The notes below the pieces were generated by a model. The model was not told the DNA's origin. It did no database searches and was given only the letters and a program-made list of their open reading frames with translations. DNA of 64,000 nucleotides, taken from Caenorhabditis remanei. Its lineage: Eukaryota > Nematoda > Chromadorea > Rhabditida > Rhabditidae. Below are positions 22,103 through 41,250 of the stretch, in pieces (the stretch's first letter is position 1; the number at the start of each line of letters is the position of its first letter). The DNA is taken from positions 13,762,587 through 13,826,586 of the forward strand of contig NC_071333.1 in assembly GCF_010183535.1 (NCBI RefSeq), read 5' to 3'. Made by a program: the position numbers and the translations under genes.

Positions 22103-24489
22103 ATGGTAAAAATCCTTTCCAATGTATTGATCTCATTGACATTTGTATATTTCTGCGGTGCTCATCCTCATAAGACTAATGTAAAGGATCTGGAAAAGGA
22201 ACACATGTTGACGACGAACGAGTACTATGTTGAAAAAGTGAGCCAAACGATAAATCCTCTTTTCCAACAAATCCCCCCTTCTTATTCCGTCAGGTGAATC
22301 AAATGGCCGGCATTAGCTGCGATTTGTGTATGCGAGCCGTTTATGGTGTGAATTATGATTTCATACAGCTGAAGGTAAGCGCTCTTGATTGGATTTCTTT
22401 CGATTCCCTCGTTTGACCAGTCGGTCATAAGCTGTTTCTTCCTGTTTCTGTGCAATATAGGGGAACCATGAAGACGTCATAAAACAAGACGAAACGGCGC
22501 ATTTTTTTCTGTCTCTCTCTCTCCTTTTCTAAGAGAAAAAGCTCCTTCTGTGACAGGCAGCGCCACACAGCTCAGTGCGCCCACAATATATTTGGAAAGA
22601 AAAGAAAATGAATATCTTTTGTTTTTTGGTTGTGCTTCACTGACTGAAAGAAAACGTTAGAAGAACTGAGCAAAACTTTGAGAACAAGGAATCACGGAAG
22701 TACAAAAACTGTTTCTTGAAATTTCAGAAAGATGTCATCGAAATGATTCGGTTGGACTGTGAAGCATTGTTTCATGATCGTGCTGAAGATATCTCAGAAT
22801 GCATTCGTTTTTTGACTACCAAAGTGCAGAAGTACGCTGGAAAAGTGAGTCACAGATCATATTAGAAAATCCCTCATAGCCTGTCGTTTCCATTCGTAAA
22901 CCCCTTCTATCCAATTCAAAATGGCTTCTTGTATGTGTGTGGTGCCTGCTCATGCGCTTACCTCCATTTTCCACTTTCCGCTTTCCCGTCCCTTTTCCGG
23001 TTTGACAGGCAGACTTTGATATGAGAGAGCGGGGTGGAGTGGCATTTTATGTGATGAAGTGCTAATGCTAGAAGTAGTGCACCATATAATACCACATGAT
23101 TTACATGATATATTATATTTCTGCTTGCTGCACAAAATTAACATTTCATTCACACAGTTGCCACGGGTAACCATTGATATATAAACATAGACATAGTTAC
23201 TAAAAATTTTCAATATACAGATTATATGTATAGTGCATGTGAGTGATGAATGAAAACCAAATGTACTCAAGATCAATCACAGGCAAATTTCATTAGTGTG
23301 TGATTGATTCTTTTTTCCATTTCCCTGATTATGCTTTGCCTCACCCCTTTTCCTTTTCCATCCAACCAAAACAGACAATAACGACATGGTCATTAGGAAG
23401 CCTTCTTTTCTGTCCCCCCTCTACTGTATATTGGTGGCAGCTGGCCATTTCGGGAAGCGAGACAATTGTTTATAACAGATAGAAATGCGCGAGCAAGCAT
23501 TCTGGAGTACTTTTGTACGCTCTCGCCTTCTGCTGGTTTTCTCCTCATCAGACCGTAAACAATTTTGTAACCGGATGATGGGAACCCTTCAGAATACCCT
23601 ATAAACATTTGATATATTTCCATCTCATCATTTCTTGAGTCGATGTTTAGAATAGTGAATTACAGGAAAGAAAAAGTTGGGGAAGACGAGAAGGGGGAGA
23701 GAAAGATATACATTTTTGTGCATGAATTTTTCAGCTTCATTTGCAATGCAAAAAAGTGGTGGTAGTGCTCGCACTCCTTTTCCCTCGCATCGTCTCCCCG
23801 GTCCTGTCCCAGAGGGAGAACAGTAGAGTGACTTTCTGACAAAACTTTCGGAAAGTGGCCCTAGAAATTGTTTACGATTTGGTGACTCGTGGTGGGAAGT
23901 GTGACAGGAACTGAATTGAGAAAGTAGCTATGAAGCAAAAATCAAAAGAAGAAATATTTTTTTGAATTAATCCTCTCACATCATAATATTCTTGGGAAGC
24001 GAACGATCTCTTTTTCTACCCAACCTGTAATTTTGAATGAGATGTGCACAATTATTCCCCCATCCGCCTTCTGTCGCAGTGATATATCGTTCTTGAAGCC
24101 TTTGATGAATTTCTGTCCATCCTTAAGAACACCCCTCCACTTCCCATCATTTTTCGAACACCCTCCTTTCCTTTCTACTCTAATTACCATCTTGGGTTGC
24201 GTGACGGTAAGGGGAGCACGGCCAGCACCAACACCATCCGAGCAGCTGGCACATGGTGTTTTTCTTTCTAAAAGCTTACCACCTTGTTAATTACTTACCG
24301 TAAACAACAAGCGGATTTAATGGGATTGAATATGAGTGCGGTACCAGGGAACAGTATCCGGATTTGCAGGTGGAAAAGATTCTCGACTCACGACATGTCT
24401 GCGTTCTTCTACGAGTCTGTGCGGCTAATGATGAGGATTACGTGTTGAAGAATAAAATGATCAGCAGCAACAAAACGGATATTCAGTGA
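22103..24489 (+). CDS. Secreted saposin-like (SapB) protein
   Basis: Four exons encode 150 residues: 22103-22237, 22294-22374, 22728-22844 and 24370-24489. The protein opens with a hydrophobic signal peptide (about 20 residues). The mature part has six cysteines in SapB order: C-D-L-C, then L-D-C and S-E-C, then H-V-C and R-V-C, giving the usual three disulphides of a helical saposin fold. Nematode saposin-like proteins include membrane-permeabilising caenopores, and others bind lipids. Which applies here cannot be told. A strong acceptor directly before the ATG suggests SL1 trans-splicing. Intron 3 is about 1.5 kb, with no recognisable content. Confidence 0.85.
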
Positions 24490-27400
24490 TTAATAGTTCT
24501 CTGATATGTTATCATATATGAATTGAAATGAAGAAGAGATAAATAAACATACAGATTTTTTCCCTTGTTATTTTTCAGATGTTGTTAGTTACAGTCAAGC
24601 AGAAAAACCAACCAAAAATATTCAATGATACATGAGGTTCTGTTATTATATTTTTACTAGAAAATCAAAAATCAAATGTAAACGAATGACCAGAATGTTA
24701 AACAAGTTTTTGGCCAACTTCTTGCTTTCACTTTTCAAATGAAATGGTTTGGCTGAGAATTAGATTTTTAGAAAAAGAGTTTAATCAAAGTTCATATATT
24801 TACAAAAATTAAAACGTGGTCTCAGGATAATCCGTGATAGTTTTATAGTTTCACAAGAAAGATTATATCTGATGAGCTATCAGATCACTGTCTAGGTTTA
24901 GACTTTAGGGGATTCTTTATTAAGAATTCAAACGGTTTCGAAAGACTCTTGAACACTAAATTAAGTTGGTTCTGTATTCAAGGGATATCAAAACCAAATA
25001 GCCCGAGGCGTCAACCGAAGACGTATCCCCTATAAATTACTCTCGGTCTAGTATTCATCTTGTTCACAGCCAGAATAGGCCTATCTTTCTCGATCTGGTT
25101 TTTTCTTTTGTTTTTCACGACATTCACACTGTAGCAATGAGTTTTGTGTATGAATCTGTCTTCTATAAATTTCTGTTTATGTCTATGAGAGTGTTGTGCA
25201 AATGACGAGTTTCAACGAAGCGCGAACCATTCATTCCCTTCATTCACAAGAATATATTCTTAATTGGCGAAAGCTTCTTGCTCTTTCTCTCTAGCGCATT
25301 CCTCTTCTCCCACAATCTTTCATTCTCCTTTCTTGTGAAAATCGGACGGAGCTGTCGGTGTTGCCGCGCGGGACAGATAGGAAGACAGGCTCTGACGAAT
25401 GGTGAAAAGAGCTCCCGACCATTTGGCGATGGCAGAAGGAGAGCATGAAGAAGCCGTCGTTGAAATTGAAAGACAGCACTTGAGCGTGCATGCATCGAAG
25501 CCCCGGCGGTTTCTGCGGTGCTCTTCGGTGAGAAACGACCGACGGGCGGTCGACAGAAAAATGGAAAAGTAGGTCCGTCTCTCGCGCAACGAGGTCCCTT
25601 TCCTTTTCTCTCCATCTCGTTTCCCTCGTATTTTTTTTGTGGAGAGTAGATATAGAAAGGTTGACAACCCAGTACGACTACCGGCTCTCCGAGTAGAAGC
25701 TCATGAGAAAATAGAAGACAGCAAATAACTTTCCTTTTTGTGCGACGACGGAGACTTTGACGGCTATGCTCGCGCACTTTTTACAAATCTTCTACAATGA
25801 CTAGAAGTGATGTTTTCCGGAGTGGTAGGAAAAAGCGAGAGCTAGAAAAGAGGAAAGTTTTGTGACTATGTTGTTGCCAACCGCGTAGTTTGGAATACCC
25901 AGTTCTCTCTAGTCTGTCATCTTGTGGGGCACTCACTCCAATCGTCTCTGCCTGTCGACAATTGCTGACTCGGCGGTCCCGCTTGGCCGCCAACGAAGAG
26001 AACTCAACTTTTCCAAGTCTATCAAATCGGTTCGTGGGTGTAAGCGGGGGCACCTCGTCCCCCTTTCCTCCCTGTCGTTTTCTCTCTACCCGGTCTCTAC
26101 ATCTAAGCTTTACTTTCCGACAAGTACTCTGGAAGATTACGGCGCATCGGTTTTTGTGCGAAGAATGGAGAAAAGAAAGGCAGTACTCGTCCGGAATAGA
26201 AAAGGAAACGACATGTTGGGAAGAGCAGAATTTTTGAAAAGAAAATGGTTTTTTTTTGGGAGAGGTTGTTCCTTTGAAGATTTCAAACACATTTTTCATT
26301 TCCTTGGGTCCTTTTTACACAAAAAACTTTTTTTGAATGATGAATGGGTTACTGGAGATAATCGGTCTGAAATTATATAAGTAACAGTTGTGAAATAAAG
26401 GAGAGCCATGAAATATAGGGCAGCTAGTTTGAACTATTGATCTCTTCAGGCTGGAGTCGTATAATTTCCTTTTTGACTAAAATCGTAATCCGGTCTATAG
26501 TTCCTTTTTTGTCGAAATGTGAGTTTGGTGCATTCATCAGTGAAGCTGGTAGATCACAACATGTTTATCGTCGGACTTGTCGGACAGCAAAGAATGACGG
26601 GACGAGAGATGAAGAAATAGTGAAAAGAAGTCCGAGAGTGTATAAACACATAGTTTATCTGTATTTCAGAATGTCTCCACAATTCCAATGCTCTTTCTGC
26701 TCGCTCTGAATTTTTTCTAGCTCGGGGGCAAGTCTCACCAATTTGTCACGTCCAGATCCGCCTACACTAGTTTCGTGGATAAATGTTGCAAAAGGAGACG
26801 AAACTGACATACAGGATGAAGCCCTTGTGCCACACGTTTCATTTTACCGCAGTTTGGTTTCGAAATTGGAAATGGGGAATAGAAATGAGGGAAAGAGAAT
26901 GGAGGGTGGAAAGGAAATGAAAAGTAGAAGCAAACATGGTTAGTGGAAGGCACCGCCATGCGACAATGCATTCTAGACTCTCGTGACAGTCATTGGATAG
27001 CTTCTGGTCGGTTTATAAAAATGGGTTGTGATGGAATATTTATGCAATCTGAAAAATTGAAAATACAGTTCCCTTAATAACTAAATTGTTTGAACGGTAT
27101 ATAATCAACCAATATTGTATACAGACCTCTTCAGAGTTTGCCACTTGACCGTTTCCAAAATTGTAAACAAAAAACCAACTGTTTTTAAACAGATGGTAGT
27201 CACAAATTTCTATCTCGCTTCTCATGAAACTGTCCATTTTGACCATCTGGCTTGTCCAAATGAGTGAGTCACCTGAAATACGGTGTCACAGATTTCTGTC
27301 TGATTTTTTTTCCCTTTGACATCACTCAACTCCCTCATCGATTTCTTTTGGTGATTACGAGTCGCGGCAACTGCGTACAATTTACCTTGCTCGCCTGTTT

Positions 27401-28474
27401 TCGCCAACTGTCACCGTCATGTTTTCTCCATCTACCGCGCCAAAACCCCTCCCTCTTGTCGGTTTTCTTTTCATTTCTGTTACCGACAGCTCTTGTGAAA
27501 TCTAGACGAAAAATCTTTAAGGGTTTTTGTAAAGTCCGGTTTGCGGATATCGCACAACAACTAATAGGATTTAAGAATTAGATCTGTCGACGTAGCAAGG
27601 TGTTTCTGATAACTGCATCAGTATTAGTTTATTCGATTTACATCACACTTCAATTTTTTGTATCTATACTCTACAGCCATACAATATTCGGATATAAAAT
27701 ACAAAAAAATGTTCCCTCAAAAGAAAAAAGTTTTCATATCCAGGCTCATTCCTAGGATATAGGATATATACCAAATAATGAATAGTTTTGTGCCGTATCC
27801 GGCTGGCACAGTGGCGGAAAAGGCTCGAGCTCTGATGCTGCTTCTCTTCGACCAGCACATTCACTCACTCCGAAGAGCTCCACACTCTCATTTCGACTAG
27901 GAAACGAGCTAGCTGTAGACAGGCCGACAGGGGACGAGTGACCACATGAATCAGAGAGAGCTTCAAGACCCTTCTTTTCTACGGAGCAGCAGGCACTAAC
28001 CCTAGAAGGCCAGAACGTTATGCGAAATGGGCGGAGCCTAAGTCTCCGCTGCCTGTCTTACGTCTTCTATCGTCCGTCGTCGTCGTGGTGCGTTTCTGCC
28101 TGTGGAGGAGACGTGACCACTCCCTATTCACTGTAGAGAGCTTCGTGCCCTCCAACGAGTTGAGCTCTCTCTCTCTCTCTTTCCCCCTGGCTCCGCGGTT
28201 GTTGTGTTGCTCCACCCCCTAGGAATTGCCCACCCCCTTTCTGTGCTCCCCGTCCTGTCAGATCGGTTGTCACACTCGCTCCGTCCCTATCCGACTAAAT
28301 CCCTCATTGTCAAGGGAACCAACTATCATAGCTGGAATCATTTATTTTGTGGACCGTGTCCCTTCACCATCTCCAACCATACTCTTACTCACTAAACCGT
28401 ATTATCTAAGATACCAACGTTGGCCTAGACTGAAGAAAAGCTGACATTAAAGAAAGCAGAGTCGAGCTTCCTGG
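24490..28474 (+). other. 4-kb non-coding region upstream of the zinc-finger gene
   Basis: Many overlapping open stretches on both strands (up to 177 codons, 25.2-26.4 kb) show low-complexity composition and no splice-consistent model, so I treat them as non-coding. The region has GC-rich blocks near 25.3-26.1 kb and 28.0-28.3 kb and a (CT)8 tract at 28165-28180, and probably contains promoter and 5'UTR sequence of the zinc-finger gene. A near-match to the X-chromosome MEX motif lies at 25582-25593. Confidence 0.4.
24542..24547 (+). terminator. Polyadenylation signal of the saposin-like gene
   Basis: AATAAA lies 53 bases after the stop codon. Confidence 0.6.
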
Positions 28475-36278
<7,804 letters not shown>

Positions 36279-37044
36279 ATTTAATTCACATTTTGTTTTG
36301 TTGTTGATTAGGCTCTAAATCTCGTTACCTATTTATCATATTTTTCTCGTTCCCAAAGATTGCTCAATTGTTTTTTCTAAGTCACTATTTCCATGTCCAT
36401 CTCCTCAAAACTGTTTGTTGTTGTTGCTGCATTCAAACAGTTTTCCCAAAACCGTTCTCGTCAAAAAATTAAATCTCAGTCATAATTGTCCCGATGTGTC
36501 ATACAAGCCGTTATCTAGTCATTTTCATTTGCATAATCTGTATCTTTTGTATGTTTTCAACTTGCTTTTTTTCTAATTGGTATACCTCACGATTTCTTGT
36601 TAAGGGTGTGGTGGTGCCGGACACTATAACCACGGATTCCCACTATTTGTTGTCACTTATCGTTTTTCAAACATGTAGGAATTACTCCCCAATAATTTAT
36701 GAGATTTAATACCTGAAACTACAGTCATTTCCCAGTACGTCCTCTGAATACCTAATCAGACTTCTTATTCTTAATACGGTTAATTTTTTGAGCAGAAATT
36801 CGTCTGTCCCAAACAGAAATGTTTCACTTGATGTTATACTAATGAGCTACCATTCTTATGATTTCCTCTGTTTTTATTGTACCTAAGTTTCAAACTATGA
36901 ATCTCATCCCTCCACAACCACCTCTACCCAATGTTATTTATGCCACAATCACTTTTAATCATTTTGTCTGTGTGTTGCCAACCTTATAATGAATCTCCTA
37001 CTTAATTTTCATGACAAGTATTATTTTCGACCCTCCAAAGGTTC

Positions 37045-37050
37045 AATAAA
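37045..37050 (+). terminator. Possible polyadenylation signal of the zinc-finger gene
   Basis: AATAAA follows a T-rich 3'UTR-like stretch about 770 bases after the stop. Confidence 0.4.
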
Positions 37051-38550
37051 TAATTTTAAATATATTCTTGCGATTGAATGCAAAAACACATGAGCAAACA
37101 AAATAATGGACTTATGACGATTTGTGCTTTAATCTCCCATTTATAACAGTTCCAATAGCTCAGTAAATAAAGAAATATTAAAGTTTTGTGGGAGATCGTA
37201 TTGATACTTTGTAAATATTTACCGATTTTTGAACAATTCTTTTGATCATTTGCCGCTTAGAACAAAAGTTTTTGAAGAGGTTTTTAGAACTAAAACAAAA
37301 ATTATACAGTATAAAGTTTTTATTTTAATGAAAAAAGTTTTAATGGCGTTTAAAAATATTCGAACATTTGTTAGTCAATAAAAAACAAAAATGTCAGGAG
37401 TTCTATTTATAAAACCTTTTTTTAAAATAAAAACTGAGTAAAAGCTTGAAAAGTGTGTTTCATACTGATCGGCATCAGTTTTTTGTTACTTCTAAAAAAT
37501 GTGTTATAATGATCATATACACATGTCCACTTCCAAGAAATGAATACGTTAATCTTAAAAACAACTAGGCATAATTTTCAACTTTTTTTTTGATTATTTG
37601 ATTTGCATTGGTTTTTTGAAAACCTAAACCACAGAAGAAAAAACTGGAAATCAGTTACTGATATCCAATTACTGAACCAAGTACTAATATAATCAAACAC
37701 CTGCCACCATAAATAAAATTAACAAGCGTGCCACTGTAAGGCAAGGTGTGTTTCTATTTCGATACATATTTGGTTTTTTGGTTATTGAACTCTTCACCGT
37801 TCAACCAAGTCACTTACCCACACCTGTCATTTTAGAGTTTCTATCTTATTCTTGTTCTCTGTCTGGTATCAAATTAGTATCTGTATCATTTGTTCTTCTT
37901 CTTTTCACACAAATTTCATTTCGTAATGCATGTTCTGCGGTTCATTTCAACTTAGATGTGGTCGTCGTCGGAAAACAAAAACTGTTTTGTTGTTGGTTTT
38001 GGACGGCACGAATGCGCACGGCGGAAAACCAAAAACTGAAAATCAGCGCAAAACCAGGAAATTCGCATCACATTATACTATCGGGGTTGACGCATGTTGC
38101 CTGGCAATTTTTATTTTTGCCTGGATTCAAAATGGGAATTTTGATAGGTTTTCACATCGGAATGTTTTCAAATAAAAAAAAGACAATAAGGAAAGAAGAA
38201 AAAGGAAAAGGAAATGAAGTGCGCAGAACATTTTAAAATTGTAAACACTCAAATCGTTTGGTTCTTTTCATGGAAACGGATAATAACAGAAGCTCTGGTC
38301 TTTTGGTTATTTCCACTGGCTGTAATCGAAGTGTGTCTGAAAAGTTTCGAAAACAACAGTCTAAGAAATATCAGCATAAATATAATCCAAATAATTTAAA
38401 AAGTCTACAAATATTTGAAACTAACGGTTTCTGCATCACAAAATTCATATAACAATTAAAGTAGAAACTGCTACTAAAACAATGGTTTCACTATTTTTCT
38501 TTAATCGATTTCAGATATTATAGGAACATAGAAATATCAGACTTGTATAA

Positions 38551-38776
38551 AATCTGGCCTACTCGACTCTGCCCGGATTCAAAAGTGGGTACTCATTTTT
38601 TCACAATGTTTTTAATTAATTTTGAAAATTTAGAGTAAAAGTGCCTATATTATCATACATATTCACCGTTTGATTGAATTTTGAATTTTAGTTAAAAACG
38701 ATACTTATTTTAAGAGTCAACATTTCAAAATTTGTTCAAAACATGTTTCAAAACGGTCCGAGTGGCCCGTGACATG
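38551..38776 (-). repeat. Dispersed GGGCC-ended repeat, copy 2
   Basis: One end (ctggcctactcgactctg, then cccggattc) matches the complement of the right end of the 18.5-kb copy. The other end (ggcccgtgacatg) matches the complement of its left end. The body is shorter, about 225 bases, and AT-rich. Confidence 0.6.
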
Positions 38777-39429
38777 TCTGAAAAATTTAACCATCTTGCT
38801 TTTTTTGGGGATTGATAAATAAAAAGTTACCTACACGGAACATTTTTTAAATAAGTTTCTCTTACTATCTGGACTGATTTTAATGTGAATCGCGAAATGT
38901 TTTTTGCTTGCAAAAATTAACATATGAAATTCTGATGGTAACTCATAAATTATCAATCTTAGTGAAACTTGAAGCTGTATAATTTCATAATTTTGTCAAT
39001 TTTTGAAAAAACTTTTCAAACCAAAATTCTAATTTGATACTGCCACTGTCTGAATTGATCCCTGTTTCATAATCTGACCGGCGCAAATTGACCGTTGTTC
39101 AATAGTTTGCCGCAACCAGTTATTTATAACAGAGTTTTTCTATCTCTCCCTTTTGGTATACAACCACCACAACTTTTTTTCTGCAAGAGATAAACAATCC
39201 CTCTTCTGAACACACGCAAAAGAAAAATTCGTTTCTGTTGTTTTGTGCGTCAGTTCAAGGACGGCATTTAACACAGCGGGGCAACTTCACAATTTTCACT
39301 AGTGTCACTTTTCGCTGCCCAGCATGATGCAAAATGACGGCAGAACTTTCTAGAGCTTTCTGAAATCTGGCGACTTCATCTCCATTTACTCGTCAATCAA
39401 ACACACGCTTTCTTTTCGGTGCACTTTAC

Positions 39430-39435
39430 TTTATT
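39430..39435 (-). terminator. Polyadenylation signal of the arginine kinase gene
   Basis: AATAAA on the minus strand lies about 155 bases after the stop codon. Confidence 0.55.
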
Positions 39436-39589
39436 GAAGCAGAAAAAAATAAGTATTCGGGTGAACGAAATACAGAATTTTACACTAGCCAAGTAGAGGA
39501 AAGTTAAAGTTTACAAAATGAGATGAAATTAGAGAAGATTGTGTAGAGAGAGCAGCCAGCAGCCAGTTTTTGAGTGTCCAATTAATGAT

Positions 39590-41250
39590 TTAAGCGGCCT
39601 TCTCGAGAGAGATGAGGTGGGCAATTCCGTCGTACATCTGCTTGACGGCCTCGAACTCGGTGAGTCCAAGACGAGCCTTGTTGGAGATGTCGTAGACTCC
39701 TCCCTCAGACTCGGAGTGCTCTCCGTGGATTCCACGAATTTGGAGCTTGAGTCCATCGCAGATCGACTTGAAGTCTGGCTTGGCCGAGATCTTTGGAAGA
39801 CGGATGTGGACGGAGGCGCGGACGGTGGTTCCCAAGTTGGATGGGCAGAAGGTGAGCCATCCGAGACGGTCGTCGCGGGAGAATGGAGCCTGCTTCTCGA
39901 TGGTCTTGACTCCCTTGATGAGACGCTCCAAGACTTGTCCGACGTTTCCTCCCTCTTGCATGGAGATGATACGGAGATGGTCCTCTTCGTTGCACCAGAT
40001 GAGGAAAGTCTTCTGGTTGTTGTGGAAGATTCCACGTCCCTTTGGCCAGTAACGGCAAGCGTTGGCGGCTTGGAGGAATCTGGAAAATGTTTAGTTTAAA
40101 ACAAGTTCTCCAATGGTTTGGCAGTGGTTCTTACCTATCTCCCTCCTTGAAGAGGAAATGGTCCTTGATGAGTTGGTCCTGGACTTCCTTGGTCATTCCA
40201 TCGAGTGGGAAGTACTTTCCAGCGAGCTCTGGGTCGGTGATGTTGTCGAAGATTCCCTTGACCTTGGACTCCATCTCGAGGTAGTTGGCCTCAGTGAGAC
40301 ATGGGTTGAATGGGTATCCTTGAAGGGAACGTCCGCAACGGATTCTGGTCGAGTTGATGTACTTTCCTTCTGGGTCGAGGTCGACGAGTCCAGCGGTCTT
40401 TCCCTCTCCGAGGTCGGTGCATGGCTGCTTGGCATTTGGGGCAAATCCGTTGTGGTAGTCCTGAAAATTGCTTTCGTTTTTTACTACTTTTTTACTACTC
40501 CCACTACTACTGGTTCAATTATTATCCAGATTTTTGACGCCGCGCCGCCGTATTTGCCCAGCGCCAGATGGTCATTTCATAATAATTGCTTGGTACGTAG
40601 AGGCCGCAAACAAAGTTGGTAACTCCGGGAGAAAAGGCCATTTCGTTTGGACACTCAATGCGCTAGTAATCCCATTTGGAATAGCGCGATTCCTCTCTCT
40701 TTTTTCGCTTCCCCAGTTCATTCCCCTCTTATAGTACAGAGAAACCGATGCTTTTTTGCATCAAATTCCTACGTGCATAATGGCAGAGCGGGCAGTTGTA
40801 TGACATTTGATTGCCGAAAAGAGAGCAGAGTAGACATACACCGAGTGTTATATGCTAATCGATAGTTTCGAAGCCCCGACGTACCTGGATCAGTGGGTCG
40901 AAGAGTGGCTTGAAGAGAGTGTAAGCCTCAGCGTCTGGGGCGTAGACTCCGACTCCCGAGTCCAAGTTGGCGACTCCAGATTGGATGACATCGAGAAGGG
41001 TAGCTCCGAGCTTGGTCTTCTTGTCCTTGAGTTGGTCAACAACCTCCTTGGTGAGGTACTTCTTGAGAAGAGAGTGGCACTCTGGGGCAGCCTGAAAGAT
41101 GGATGGTTATGATATGGGTTGATGAGAGGGATAACCTACCTGAAGCTTGGCATAGCCCTCCTCGATTTTGGCGATCACGTCTGGGGAAACCGACATTCCT
41201 TCTTGCGCTTGGACACAGTGAAGTGAGGTCGAGTAGGCCTCTCGCAGCAT
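39590..41250 (-). CDS. Arginine kinase (phosphagen kinase)
   Basis: Four exons, in gene order: 41250-41140, 41091-40885, 40460-40135 and 40079-39590. They encode 377 residues from the first in-frame ATG, or 359 from the second (41196-41194); the shorter form matches the usual family length. It has the N-terminal helical guanidino-kinase domain and the C-terminal catalytic domain with the active-site cysteine signature C-P-S-N-L-G-T and the N-E-E-D-H-L-R motif. It catalyses reversible transfer of phosphate between ATP and arginine, buffering ATP in muscle and nerve, in the cytosol. The 18-residue N-terminal extension carries no evident targeting signal. Codon choice is strongly biased, as expected for high expression. 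A tttag sequence 18 bases before the first ATG could be a trans-splice site. Confidence 0.95.

Larger units (their letters stand above)
36279..39589 (+). other. Convergent intergenic region (zinc-finger 3'UTR, repeat, kinase 3'UTR)
   Basis: It contains the 3'UTR of the zinc-finger gene, AT-rich sequence from 37.1 to 38.5 kb, a dispersed repeat (38551-38776) and the minus-strand 3'UTR of the arginine kinase. An open frame at 37748-38236 (162 codons) is AT-rich with no family resemblance, so it is not called. Confidence 0.5.

Noticed and set aside
25244..26380. Overlapping long open frames on both strands (152-177 codons)
   Set aside because: They overlap each other, are low in complexity, lack splice-consistent neighbours and resemble no family; GC-rich non-coding sequence explains them.
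37748..38236. 162-codon plus-strand frame
   Set aside because: AT-rich, hydrophobic by composition, no start or splice context and no recognised domain.
39539..40622. Long plus-strand frames (169-186 codons) opposite the arginine kinase
   Set aside because: They are antisense shadows of the kinase's strongly biased codons and are broken by its introns.
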